64,000 nt of DNA, from assembly GCF_900115085.1 (NCBI RefSeq), contig NZ_FOVF01000011.1:51024-115023 (forward strand), written 5' to 3'. Position numbers and translations under genes: made by a program. Below are positions 1-8,183 of the stretch, piece by piece (the first letter of the stretch is position 1; each line of letters opens with the position of its first letter). The notes under the pieces were generated by a model. The model was not told the origin of the DNA. It saw only the letters and a program-made list of their open reading frames with translations, and did not search any database. This DNA is from Dokdonella immobilis (GTDB lineage Bacteria; Pseudomonadota; Gammaproteobacteria; Xanthomonadales; Rhodanobacteraceae).

Positions 1-327
1 GCCCTCGTGGAAGGCGACGCCGACCGGCAGCTGCAGGCCGTCCACGATGACACGCACGGTCTCTGCACGACCGTCCTGATCCGCATCCGTCAGCGCGTAG
101 ACCTTGCCGACGCGGCGGGACCCCGCAAACACGGTGCCGCGGGTGCCGATCGCCAGCTCACGCGCATTCGGCACGTCCGCCGAATAGACCGCGATCTCGA
201 AACCCTTGGGCAGCTTCAGTTTCTCGAGAGGCAGCGGATCCTTTGCCGATGCATGCGCCGCCATCGCGACAAACAGCAGGCCGCAAACCGGGGCAAGGAA
301 GGATGGGGCGCGGAAAATTCGAATCAT
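1..327 (-). CDS. PQQ-dependent sugar dehydrogenase-like protein, N-terminal part
   Basis: The gene runs off the left edge of the window; the 109 codons present begin with ATG at 327 on the minus strand. Residues 1-28 form a signal peptide: a short basic start (MIRIFR), a hydrophobic core and an AHA-type cleavage region. The mature part begins with PLEKLKLPKGFEIAVYSADV, then an ARELAIG stretch, a GTVFAGSR strand and DADQDGRAE. This is the opening blade typical of soluble glucose/sorbosone dehydrogenases (PQQ-dependent beta-propellers), which oxidise sugars in the periplasm. Active-site residues lie outside the window, so the substrate cannot be judged. It diverges from the SPFH gene at 974 across a gap occupied by a repeat element. 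Confidence 0.75.
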   Translation of the reverse strand, partial: MIRIFRAPSFLAPVCGLLFVAMAAHASAKDPLPLEKLKLPKGFEIAVYSADVPNARELAIGTRGTVFAGSRRVGKVYALTDADQDGRAETVRVIVDGLQLPVGVAFHEG

Positions 328-533
328 GGCTGCCTCGACTGCTCACCAGGTTGCAGCATTGTCACCGATGGTGGCTGAACATGGCACTCAGGTCCCCATC
401 CAGTGGCAGCCTCCGCACAGGGCGACAAACCCGGGCGCCCCGCCGCCCGGCAACAACGCCTGCAGCGGCAAGGCCCGGCAGCACGCTGGACGTCGCTGAT
501 CCGGAATGGAACCTGCCCGACCGCGGCGCGCGA

Positions 534-820
534 GGGAAGGTCAGATCAAGTAGCAAAGTCGTCATGGCGTTCAGAAGGTATTCCACATGTGCTGCGTGGC
601 AAAGTGAAGTCTGGTTGCCTTGACGAGGCGCGCGGTGCATGTGGAGAGCCTTCTGGACGCCACCTTTTCAACATCCAATCAATCCGTTAGGCGACGCCTG
701 CCTGCGCGCAGATCTTTGTTGCGTCGACTTGAAAGACCGCCAGTCTGTCTGCGTCGACGCGCCGCGATCTGCACACAGGCAGGCGTCGTGGCGACTTTGC
801 TACTTGATCAGACCCTCCCT
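534..820. repeat. 287-bp dispersed element with terminal inverted repeats (copy 1)
   Basis: This fills most of the gap between 327 and 974. The left end (534-571) and right end (784-820) are inverted repeats sharing the core GATCAAGTAGCAAAGTCG. The right half also contains a long stem: GACGCCTGCCTG near 693 pairs with CAGGCAGGCGTC near 778. A second copy of the same length and orientation lies at 35600-35885, and the two align from end to end. No credible gene is inside. It could be a non-autonomous miniature transposable element or a structured repeat. The rest of the gap, 821-973, has only a GGAGAG ribosome binding site just before 974. Confidence 0.75.
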
Positions 821-973
821 AGCATCGGGGCGCAGATCCCTGCCGAGGACTCAGGCCAGGATCCCGGGCCACTGTCGGGCAGGACTTCGACCACCCCCCT
901 ATTCCTGCCTGGGAATGTATAGTTCGCCGATCGGGTGGGTACGCTACCCGGCCACGAATAACGGAGAGATGTC

Positions 974-2125
974 ATGGGTCTTGTTCAGGCAGTGGTGGGT
1001 TCCATCGGCGGCACGCTGGCCGACCAGTGGAAGGATTTCTACACCGTTCCAGGCGGTTTGCCGGCCACGGCGGCGCTGTTCGCTGCGGTACCTCAGGGCA
1101 GCAACGCGGGGCGCGGCTCGAACACCAAGGGCTCCTCGAACATCATCACCAATGGTTCGAAGATCGTCGTGCCGGAAGGCTACGGCCTGCTCCTGTTCCA
1201 GGACGGTGCGGTCACCGGTTTTGCCGCCGAACCGGGCGCCTATGAATGGCGCTCCGACGCTCTGAATTCGAAGTCGATCTTCGCCGGGGACGGCTTCGTC
1301 GATTCGCTGATCATGCAAAGCTGGGAGCGTTTCAAGTTCGGCGGCCAGCCCGGTTCCCAGCAGGCGGCGTTCTTCGTTTCGCTCAAGGAACTTCCGGAAA
1401 ACCGCTTCGGCACGCAATCCGAAATCTACTGGGATGACGGCTTCCTCGGCACCCAGGTCGGTGCGGTCACGCGCGGCTCCTATACGCTGAAGATCGTCGA
1501 CCCGATCCTGTTCGTGAAGAACTTCGTGCCGGCGCGCTACCTCCAGCCCGGCGAGGTCTTCGATTTCACCGATATCGAAAACGCTGCCGCCGCCCAGCTC
1601 TTCAACGAAGTAGTCGGCTCGCTGGCGCCGGCCTTCAGCCTCTACTCCAACGATCCGGCCAAGGGCAATCGCATCACCAAGCTGCAGCAGGACTCCCTCG
1701 GTTTTGCCAGGAGCCTGTCCGACGCGGTGGAGCAGGCCTATCAATGGAAATCCGATCGTGGCCTGGCCATCGTCAAGACCGCCATCGTTTCGATCGAATA
1801 CGACGCAAACACGCGCGAACTGCTCAAGACCGTCCAGCGCGCCGATGCCCTTTCGGGTGCGCGCGGCAACTCGAACCTGCAGGCCAGTGTCGCCCAGGGG
1901 ATGCAGTCGGCCGGCGAGAATGGCGGTGCGGCGGGCATGATGGGCATTGGCATGGCTTCCGGCATGATGGGCGGGATCGGCAATCTGCAACAGCCGGTTG
2001 CAGCGGCCGCGGCGGCCGCCGACGACCCGATCGCCAAGCTGAAGAAGGCCAAGGAGATGCTCGATCTCGGCCTGATCACGCAAGCCGACTACGACGCGGC
2101 AAAAACCAAGGCGCTCGGCCTGTAA
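974..2125 (+). CDS. SPFH (band 7) domain protein with C-terminal SHOCT motif
   Basis: The 383-residue protein resembles the virion-core/YdjI type of SPFH protein. The N-terminal helix (MGLVQAVVGSIGGTLADQWK) is followed by an SPFH body from about residue 50 to 290 with the strands SKIVVPEGYGLLLFQDG and GSYTLKIVDP. A Gly/Met-rich linker (300-335) leads to a C-terminal SHOCT-like element (residues 350-381: DDPIAKLKKAKEMLDLGLI, then a TQADYDAAK segment). SPFH proteins oligomerise on membranes and organise stress responses. The start follows GGAGAG. It is first in a four-gene set with a zinc-ribbon protein, a small membrane protein and a DUF3592 protein. This recalls Bacillus ydjG-ydjH-ydjI, where an SPFH protein is encoded beside a zinc-ribbon protein; that comparison is from memory. 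The exact role is unknown. Confidence 0.85.
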   Translation: MGLVQAVVGSIGGTLADQWKDFYTVPGGLPATAALFAAVPQGSNAGRGSNTKGSSNIITNGSKIVVPEGYGLLLFQDGAVTGFAAEPGAYEWRSDALNSKSIFAGDGFVDSLIMQSWERFKFGGQPGSQQAAFFVSLKELPENRFGTQSEIYWDDGFLGTQVGAVTRGSYTLKIVDPILFVKNFVPARYLQPGEVFDFTDIENAAAAQLFNEVVGSLAPAFSLYSNDPAKGNRITKLQQDSLGFARSLSDAVEQAYQWKSDRGLAIVKTAIVSIEYDANTRELLKTVQRADALSGARGNSNLQASVAQGMQSAGENGGAAGMMGIGMASGMMGGIGNLQQPVAAAAAAADDPIAKLKKAKEMLDLGLITQADYDAAKTKALGL

Positions 2126-2146
2126 GCCACCCTTCGAAGAGCAACC

Positions 2147-3457
2147 ATGTCCAATACCCCCACTCCGCCGCCGGTGCCGCGGTACACCGGCCCCGGGTCG
2201 CCGCAGGACGTGCCGCCGCAACCGGGCAGTTCGCCGATCGATCCGGCCAGCTTGCCCGAACCGATCCGCGAGGAATTGCTCGCGCCCGACCCGGTCGCCA
2301 TCGATACGTCCGCCGACGAGTTGAAGGATGGGCTCAACCGCTGTCCGAAATGCGGCGCGACCGACATCCGCCAGAAGCCTGGCAGCGATCTGCTGATCTG
2401 CCTGTATTGCCGCAACGAATGGCATGGCCAGCGGGTCGAGGAGGAGTTCGGCCTCGGCGAAGGAATCGACCAGCTCAAAGGCACCGTGATCGCCTCCGGT
2501 GCGCGGGATATCGAGGTCGACGCCGCGAGCCTGATGAGTTTCAAGTGCACCGGCTGCGGTGCCGAGGTCACGGTCAACACCGCCAACGCGATGACAGCGC
2601 GCTGCCACTGGTGCCGGCACGTGTTCGGCGTCAACGAACAGGTCGCCAACGGCGCGGTGCCCGACGCGGTGCTGCCGTTCTTCATCAAGAAGGACGACGC
2701 AGTCGCGCGCATCTGCCAATTCGTCGACAAGCGGCGCCTGTTCGCCCTGAAGGAATTCAAGGAACAATTCACGCCCGAGAATGTGATTGGCGTCTACCTG
2801 CCCTACATGATCGTCGACGGCAATGCGAGCGCCGACGTCGCCGGCCATGGCGAGATCAAGACACGCGAGTACACCAAGGGTAGCGGAGACAACAAGAAAA
2901 CCTACTACGATGCCGACGTCTACCGGGTGGAGCGGCATGTCGATTTCACCGTCGACGACCTGCCGCTGGAATCCTCCAACGAGCGTGGCAACCTCGATAC
3001 GCGCAGCAACACCAACAACATCATCAATACGATCCTGCCCTTCGACACCAAGAACGCGGTGAAATGGAATGCGTCCTATCTTTCGGGCTACAGCTCGGAG
3101 AAGCGCGATCGCGACGTCGAGCACCTGCACCCGCGCTTGGAGGACCAGTTGCTCTCGATCGCCCGTGCCCAGGTCGAACAATCAGTGCGCCGCTACGATC
3201 GCGGCGTGCGCTGGGAACAGGAGGATCTCGACCTGCACGGATCACGCTGGGTGTCGATGTACCTGCCGGTCTGGCTGTATTCCTATCACCAGCCCGGCAG
3301 TAACGGCGGCATGCTGCATTACATTGCGGTGAACGGCCGCACTGGTGAAACCATGGGCAGTGTGCCAGTCCAGCAGTGGAAGCTGCTGATGACCGCGATC
3401 ACGGTCGGTACCTTTCTCGAAGGCATTGCATTGTGGATACTGGGGAGTTCGTCATGA
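2147..3457 (+). CDS. TFIIB-type zinc-ribbon protein with C-terminal membrane segment
   Basis: The 436-residue protein has a Pro-rich N-terminus and two zinc ribbons: Cys66/Cys69/Cys85/Cys88 (CPKCG and CLYC) and Cys134/Cys137/Cys153/Cys156 (CTGCG and CHWC). A long beta-rich domain without catalytic motifs that I recognise follows (about 170-405). The C-terminus is hydrophobic (LLMTAITVGTFLEGIALWIL) and should anchor it in the membrane. It starts 21 bases after the SPFH gene and overlaps the next gene by ATGA, so the set is probably co-transcribed. The family accompanies SPFH proteins in other bacteria and probably works with them at the membrane. Its biochemical role is not established. Confidence 0.8.
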   Translation: MSNTPTPPPVPRYTGPGSPQDVPPQPGSSPIDPASLPEPIREELLAPDPVAIDTSADELKDGLNRCPKCGATDIRQKPGSDLLICLYCRNEWHGQRVEEEFGLGEGIDQLKGTVIASGARDIEVDAASLMSFKCTGCGAEVTVNTANAMTARCHWCRHVFGVNEQVANGAVPDAVLPFFIKKDDAVARICQFVDKRRLFALKEFKEQFTPENVIGVYLPYMIVDGNASADVAGHGEIKTREYTKGSGDNKKTYYDADVYRVERHVDFTVDDLPLESSNERGNLDTRSNTNNIINTILPFDTKNAVKWNASYLSGYSSEKRDRDVEHLHPRLEDQLLSIARAQVEQSVRRYDRGVRWEQEDLDLHGSRWVSMYLPVWLYSYHQPGSNGGMLHYIAVNGRTGETMGSVPVQQWKLLMTAITVGTFLEGIALWILGSSS

Positions 3458-3714
3458 GCGACGACGGTGGACTCTGGCTGCTCGCGCTCGGACCGGCCGG
3501 CGCGACCTCGCTTTACTGGTTTCTCTATCGCTACTATCGCAATACCGACAAATCGCATGCCTTCGAGCGCGAGACGGCGGTCGACGCCAAGCCGGTGACG
3601 GGGTCCGATCAGAAGGTCGACGAGGTGAAGGGTACCCGCGAAACCCGCATACGAGGGGACAACGTGAGTGCATACCGCGAACGTGTGCGACGGATTCGAA
3701 GCGACAGTAGCTGA
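3454..3714 (+). CDS. Small membrane protein of the SPFH cassette
   Basis: The gene encodes 86 residues, and its ATG overlaps the preceding stop codon (ATGA), which implies translational coupling. One membrane helix (LWLLALGPAGATSLYWFLY) near the start is followed by a charged tail rich in Lys, Glu and Arg. I do not recognise a family. Its end overlaps the start region of the DUF3592 gene in another frame. Position suggests an accessory subunit of the SPFH/zinc-ribbon membrane assembly, which is an inference from context only. Confidence 0.6.
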   Translation: MSDDGGLWLLALGPAGATSLYWFLYRYYRNTDKSHAFERETAVDAKPVTGSDQKVDEVKGTRETRIRGDNVSAYRERVRRIRSDSS

Positions 3715-4240
3715 GCCGGAACCTACCGGAAAGCGCAAGCCGGCGAACGACGACACGCAATTCATGGCCACGACAGGCATCATCGGAACCCTCTTTCTGG
3801 TTTTCGGGACGGCTCTGTTCCTTGGGGTCGGCTGGCTGTTGGTCCTGGCTCGGCGCAGCCAGCACTGGGCTTCGACCCGGGGTCGGGTCGTCTCGTCGAA
3901 GATCGATTCGACATTCGACACCACCGGCAGCAACCGCATGAGTCATCGCCTGATCCTCGCCTATCGATACACGGTCGATGGAGACACCCTGACCGGAGAT
4001 CGCCTGCAGTTCGGGGACACGTTCTGGAGTTCGACGCGCTCACGCGATCTGGCCGAAAAGCTCGGTCGCAAGTACCCGGAGGGCCAGGAAGTCACGGTCT
4101 ATTACGATCCTGCTCACCCCGATCGCTGCACGCTAACCCGCAACGTCGAATCGAAGCCCTACTTCCTGCTCTTCGCGGTCGCGCTCGGTCTCGTTGCCGC
4201 CGGCTGGGCGGTGTTGGCGGGCCTGGTTCGCGTGTTGTAG
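3668..4240 (+). CDS. DUF3592 domain membrane protein
   Basis: Up to 190 residues. A first membrane helix lies at about residues 36-62 (GIIGTLFLVFGTALFLGVGW), then a beta-rich extracytoplasmic domain with the DUF3592 features: WASTRGRVVSSKI, AYRYTVDG, and KYPEGQEVTVYYDPAHPDRC. A second helix closes the protein (YFLLFAVALGLVAAGWAVL). The long reading begins inside the preceding gene; ATG at 3764 (MATTGIIG) is a good alternative start that puts the first helix at the N-terminus. Last gene of the SPFH cassette. Function unknown; two-helix DUF3592 proteins are generally uncharacterised envelope proteins. Confidence 0.75.
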   Translation: MHTANVCDGFEATVAEPEPTGKRKPANDDTQFMATTGIIGTLFLVFGTALFLGVGWLLVLARRSQHWASTRGRVVSSKIDSTFDTTGSNRMSHRLILAYRYTVDGDTLTGDRLQFGDTFWSSTRSRDLAEKLGRKYPEGQEVTVYYDPAHPDRCTLTRNVESKPYFLLFAVALGLVAAGWAVLAGLVRVL

Positions 4241-4469
4241 TTCACGGCACACCGCTCAGCAGCGGGCTGCCCGCAAGCCCTGTATTCGACCATCAATGGA
4301 TCCTTCCCGCAGCGACCTTGACGTATCCGGCGACGGCTGCCGGCGAACGGTCAAGCCGCCAACGCCGGTGCGCAGGATCGCACGGCTATCACCGACGAGA
4401 ACGCGCCCGGCAAGCTCGAGGGCGTCGTTCGTACGTCGGCACCTGCAAGCGGATTGCGCACTTCCCGGT

Positions 4470-5369
4470 TCAGGTTTTCAGCGTCCGTCCGAACAGCGCA
4501 AGCATGCGCGACCACGCCTCGGTGGCCGCGGCTTCGTCGTGGCGCGGCGTGGTGTCGTTGTTGAAACCATGCACGGTACCGGGGGCCTGGAACGCGGTGT
4601 ACTTCACCCCGGCCGCCTTGAGTGCCTTCTCGTAGTCCGGCCATTGGGCATTCACGCGATCGTCCTTGGCGGCGAGCACGATCAGCATTTCGGCCTTGAT
4701 CTTCGAAACCTCGTCAAGGTCGGGCGCACTCCCGTAAAACGGCGCTGCTGCTGCGAGTGAAGGCAGCTGCGTGGCGAGGAAGTTGGTCATGCTGCCGCCC
4801 CAGCAGAAGCCGACCACACCCATCCGTCCGTTGCCGTCCTCGATGCCCGTGAGCCAATGCGCGGCGGCAACGAAATCCTGTCTTGATCGGGCCTGGTCGA
4901 GATCCTTGAACAGGGTTCGTGCATCGTCCTCGTTGCCAGGATAACCGCCGAGCGGAAACAGCGCGTCGGGCGCGAACGCGATGTAGCCTTCCAGCGCAAT
5001 GCGCCGTGCCACGTCCTCGATATGCGGATTGAGTCCGCGGTTTTCGTGGGCCACGAGCACCAGCGGCCGCGCAGCTTTCGCATCCGCCGGCCGCACCAGG
5101 TAGCCGCCCGCCTTGCCGTAGCCATTTGGTGAGTCGAATTCGCGTCGCGAAACGACCAGCCTCGGATCGTCCGGCTTGATCTTCTGTGCCAGGGCGAACC
5201 GGGGACTCAGCGCGGCGAGCAGGCCGGCGGCCGCCGTCGCCCCGATGGCCAGGCGCGCAGCCCCGGCAATGAATCCACGACGGTCGATTGCCCCGTGCAC
5301 GTACTGATCGAACAGACCGAGTACATCCGGATCGAAATCATGCACGGTCTTGCGGGTCGAGTGCGCCAT
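4470..5369 (-). CDS. Dienelactone hydrolase family protein, Tat-exported
   Basis: A 299-residue alpha/beta hydrolase. A twin-arginine signal is visible: DRRGFIAGAA at 29-38 followed by a hydrophobic Ala/Gly/Leu stretch and a likely cleavage site near ALAQ (62). The catalytic triad of the dienelactone hydrolase family can be placed at Cys189 (GFCWGG), Asp237 (AAKDDR) and His267 (VHGFNND). The cysteine nucleophile distinguishes it from ordinary serine esterases. The protein probably hydrolyses an ester or lactone in the periplasm; the natural substrate cannot be read from the sequence. It stands alone, 229 bases from the DUF3592 gene and convergent with it. That gap holds nothing I recognise. 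Confidence 0.85.
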   Translation of the reverse strand: MAHSTRKTVHDFDPDVLGLFDQYVHGAIDRRGFIAGAARLAIGATAAAGLLAALSPRFALAQKIKPDDPRLVVSRREFDSPNGYGKAGGYLVRPADAKAARPLVLVAHENRGLNPHIEDVARRIALEGYIAFAPDALFPLGGYPGNEDDARTLFKDLDQARSRQDFVAAAHWLTGIEDGNGRMGVVGFCWGGSMTNFLATQLPSLAAAAPFYGSAPDLDEVSKIKAEMLIVLAAKDDRVNAQWPDYEKALKAAGVKYTAFQAPGTVHGFNNDTTPRHDEAAATEAWSRMLALFGRTLKT

Positions 5370-5500
5370 GGCGGCCTCCGGTCGATCGTTGGTGACGGGC
5401 CGATCCTAGCAACCGCCTGGCGGTTTCGTCTGCGTCTGCGGGCCATCGAGCGCTGCTTCAGCGCAACTCAGCTGAAACCACCGGACCGGCCCGCCGTCGC

Positions 5501-6037
5501 TTATGCGCCGGATTGCAGAAGTTCGACGATGGTCTCGAGTTCCTTCGCTGGAAGTCCGGCAGATCGCGAGTCACCCAGGACGATGCGTCCGAGGTAGGCG
5601 CTGGCAATGAACAGGGCGCGGGCACGGGCCTGTTTCGGCGTGAGCCCTGCGGATTCCAGCAGATCCGCGATGTAGCCGATGCGCTGGGTGTCGACAGCCT
5701 CGATCCGGCTGGCGATTTCCGGATTGTGCGTGGCCCAAGCCCGCACTGCCCGCTCGGTGCGGCTGCTCACGGTCCAGGCCCGTTGCACGAGTGCATTCAA
5801 GCGTCGGCTTTCCTCGGCGCCCTGTTCCAGCCAGTCGATGACCTGCTGGGTCGCGCGCTGATGCCATTCTTCAATCAGTGCAGCATGGAATGCTCGTATA
5901 TCCTTGAAATGCCAGTAAAAGCTACCGCGAGATACGCCCAGGGACTTGGCCAGCAAATCGGCCTTGAGGGCATCGAATCCTTCTTTTGCCAGCACGTCCA
6001 TGCCATGCGCCAGCCAATCCCCCCTGCTCAACTTCAT
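5501..6037 (-). CDS. TetR/AcrR family transcriptional regulator
   Basis: A 178-residue repressor-type protein. The N-terminal TetR DNA-binding domain occupies roughly residues 8-55, with the helix-turn-helix ALKADLLAKSLGVSRGSFYWHF, in which the GSFYWHF recognition helix is typical. The remainder is a helical ligand-binding and dimerisation domain. An SD of GGAGG stands before the ATG at 6037. It diverges from the membrane protein gene at 6217, and two copies of a TACAGTACTGTA palindrome lie between them, so it very likely represses both itself and that gene. The inducing ligand is unknown. Confidence 0.88.
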   Translation of the reverse strand: MKLSRGDWLAHGMDVLAKEGFDALKADLLAKSLGVSRGSFYWHFKDIRAFHAALIEEWHQRATQQVIDWLEQGAEESRRLNALVQRAWTVSSRTERAVRAWATHNPEIASRIEAVDTQRIGYIADLLESAGLTPKQARARALFIASAYLGRIVLGDSRSAGLPAKELETIVELLQSGA

Positions 6038-6055
6038 GCGGCGCCTCCAAAAACC

Positions 6056-6116
6056 ATACAGTACTGTATTGACAATAGCCGGAATCCGTTGCTATCGTAA
6101 CCATACAGTACTGTAC
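6056..6116. promoter_or_regulatory. Twin palindromic operators with overlapping divergent promoters
   Basis: The perfect palindrome ATACAGTACTGTAT at 6056-6069 and a near copy, ATACAGTACTGTAC, at 6103-6116 share the core TACAGTACTGTA, with centres 47 bp apart. Between them on the plus strand is TTGACA (6069-6074), an 18-bp spacer and TATCGT (6093-6098). On the minus strand TTACGA and TATTGT are separated by 17 bp. The layout is that of a TetR operator pair bracketing face-to-face promoters for the regulator and the 6217 gene. Binding is inferred, not shown. Confidence 0.7.
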
Positions 6117-6216
6117 TTTCGTTCTTTCGTCGCGCCAGTGTCCACGGCCATTGCCGGACCGCTGCAGAGCGGTTGGGCCTGCCGATCCAATCCTCAAGAC
6201 CCCCAGGGGGCACACC

Positions 6217-6633
6217 ATGATCGCGCGACTTCTCATGACGCTCAGCGCAGCCATCATCTTCACGCTCGGCACGTTGCACCTGGTCTTCACGTTCCGCGGC
6301 AACAAACTTCTGCCCCGCGACCACGAACTGATCGATCGAATGGCACAGGTTTCGCCGGTTATCAGCGATCAAACGACCATGTGGCGCGCATGGATCGGCT
6401 TCAACGCCAGCCACAGCATGGGCGCACTCCTCTTCGGCATGGTCTTCGGCTACCTGGCCATTCGCCATGAAGCCATTCTTTTCCAATCGCCATTTCTGCT
6501 GGTGGTCGGTCTGGCCATGCTCGGTGGCTTCCTCGTGCTCGGCAAACGCTACTGGTTCAGTGTGCCGTTCACCGGCATCTGCATTGCCCTCGCCTGTTAC
6601 CTGCTCAGCATGCTGCTTGGTGCGCTTCGATAG
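6217..6633 (+). CDS. Small integral membrane protein (138 residues)
   Basis: Four hydrophobic segments are visible at about residues 5-25 (LMTLSAAIIFTLGTLHLVF), 62-84, 92-110 and 115-135, with a short polar loop after the first helix (RGNKLLPRDHELIDRMAQ). The compact four-helix form, with a conserved-looking TLHLVFTF motif and ASHSMGALLFG, resembles uncharacterised four-helix bacterial membrane proteins. It is the only obvious target of the divergent TetR regulator and its promoter is bracketed by the two operators, so expression is probably inducible. No transport or enzymatic role can be assigned. Confidence 0.75.
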   Translation: MIARLLMTLSAAIIFTLGTLHLVFTFRGNKLLPRDHELIDRMAQVSPVISDQTTMWRAWIGFNASHSMGALLFGMVFGYLAIRHEAILFQSPFLLVVGLAMLGGFLVLGKRYWFSVPFTGICIALACYLLSMLLGALR

Positions 6634-6810
6634 GCAACGCGTCGCGGGCCCATGCGGGACATAGCGCGGGGCGGCCTGATGCGAGCATGTCGAAGCCTTC
6701 GAAATGGCTATCGAGTCGCAGACCCCGCGCCGCAGAACCCGGCGATCGCGCACGGCCTCGAACGGTTCCCCCAGCCGGCGAGCGCAAGAGCCATTGCCGG
6801 CTGGGTTAGG

Positions 6811-7683
6811 ATGCCGGTCTTGCCTGATCGAGCCCCACACGTGCCGCACTATTCCGGTCCACTCCTGACCCGTTCCCTGGCCGAGTCACTGGCCGCCGCC
6901 CGGGCCAGCGGCAGCGCTTCGTGGACCGGATCGCTCGACCTCGGATTATCGACAGGCTCGGTCCTGCTGGGGGGCGATTCGTGGCACTGGCGGAACAGGC
7001 ACTACCCGTATCCCGACAGGCTCAAGGAGCGGACCATCTATTACTGGGACGGCCAGGATTTTTCCGCCGTTTCGCATTTTTCCGGATCCTTGATCAAGCT
7101 CGTGCCAACCGAATGGGGCGCACCGACCTTCGAGATCGACGGTATCAAGATGTTGCCGACTTCGCAGGTCTCCCCGTTCGATGACGCGCGCCGCAAGGTC
7201 GCGCTGGTCGAGCCACGCGGCAAGACCGTGCTCGATACCTGCGGCGGTCTCGGCTACTTTGCGGCCTGTTGTCTCGAGGCCGGCGCGGCACGCATCCGTT
7301 CGTTCGAAAAGAATGCAGATGTATTGTGGCTGCGCACGCTCAACCCGTGGTCGCCCGATGCGGATGCGGTGGCGAATGGCGGCCGTCTCGAACTGACCCA
7401 GGCGGACGTGACGAAGAGCATAGGCGGCATCGAAAGCGCCACGGTCGATGCCGTGCTGCATGACCCGCCGCGGTTCGGCATTGCCGGAGAACTGTACTCA
7501 GGCGCCTTCTATGAAGAGCTCGCACGCGTGCTGAACCGGGGCGGTCGACTGTTCCACTATACGGGCAGTCCGAACAAGCTCAGCAGCGGTCGCGACCTTC
7601 CGCGCGAAGTGAGCAACCGCCTTGAGCAAGCCGGCTTCAACACCCGACTTGCACTCGATGGCGTGCTGGCGACTCGCCGCTAG
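6811..7683 (+). CDS. Class I SAM-dependent methyltransferase-like protein
   Basis: About 290 residues from ATG 6811 (GTG 6841 is a possible later start; the longer reading from 6652 adds a low-complexity Arg-rich leader that looks non-coding). The Rossmann SAM-binding motif I is VLDTCGGLGYFAA, followed by an acidic FEKNADVL strand end and a catalytic-type DAVLHDPPRFG (motif IV). The C-terminal strand LNRGGRLFHYTGSP is also typical. The DPPR sequence resembles rRNA or tRNA methyltransferases and some spermidine-synthase-like proteins, but the substrate is not clear. It is probably a cytoplasmic protein. The gap to the next gene is 73 bases. Confidence 0.72.
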   Translation: MPVLPDRAPHVPHYSGPLLTRSLAESLAAARASGSASWTGSLDLGLSTGSVLLGGDSWHWRNRHYPYPDRLKERTIYYWDGQDFSAVSHFSGSLIKLVPTEWGAPTFEIDGIKMLPTSQVSPFDDARRKVALVEPRGKTVLDTCGGLGYFAACCLEAGAARIRSFEKNADVLWLRTLNPWSPDADAVANGGRLELTQADVTKSIGGIESATVDAVLHDPPRFGIAGELYSGAFYEELARVLNRGGRLFHYTGSPNKLSSGRDLPREVSNRLEQAGFNTRLALDGVLATRR

Positions 7684-7756
7684 GGAGAATGTGGGCTGCC
7701 CCGTCGTCATGTTCCAGACCGCACCACACCGCGTTTCGCCATCAGGAAGCATTTGC

Positions 7757-8152
7757 ATGAGTCACGTGGTCATTTCCAGCTTCGAGAACGTCGCCACGGG
7801 CGACCTGCAATCACAGGGCGAGTCGGTCGCGGTCTTCGAGTCCGAGGTCGCTGCCCGCGCTCACCTCGCGCGCCGCTCGGCGATTCTGCAGTCAGCCGTC
7901 GGCATCGCGCGCGCCGCAGATCCGAAGGCCACCTTCATCACCTGGTTGCTGTTGCTGCGGATGCCGCTTGCGGTTGATGGAGTCGAAGAGGCGCTAGAGG
8001 ATCTCGAACTGATCCTCGAGGAAACCGAGTCGATCGAGGATCCGTTTGGCGAACTGGTCGTCGACTATGAAGGCAGCCGCCACGAACCGGCCGGCAATTT
8101 CGACTACGCCTGCGCGGATGCGCTGCGCGACCTCGAGGCCTGGCTGAGCTGA
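7757..8152 (+). CDS. Hypothetical acidic protein, 131 residues
   Basis: The start is ATG 7757 with AGGAAG eight bases upstream; a longer reading from 7622 overlaps the methyltransferase and is unlikely. The product is soluble and strongly acidic in its second half (VEEALEDLELILEETESIED), with an N-terminal strand SHVVISSFENVATGDL and a helical middle (FITWLLLLRMPLAVDGV). I recognise no family or active site. It is convergent with icmF, separated by 31 bases. Codon use looks like the neighbouring genes. Confidence 0.6.
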   Translation: MSHVVISSFENVATGDLQSQGESVAVFESEVAARAHLARRSAILQSAVGIARAADPKATFITWLLLLRMPLAVDGVEEALEDLELILEETESIEDPFGELVVDYEGSRHEPAGNFDYACADALRDLEAWLS

Positions 8153-8183
8153 GCCCGGCCAGGCAACCAAGGGTCGCGCGCGC

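Noticed and set aside
944..3181. Long open frame on the minus strand (745 codons) opposite the SPFH and zinc-ribbon genes
   Set aside because: It is the codon-bias shadow of the two plus-strand genes; the product has no family motif, and the plus-strand proteins have clear domains, ribosome binding sites and coupling.
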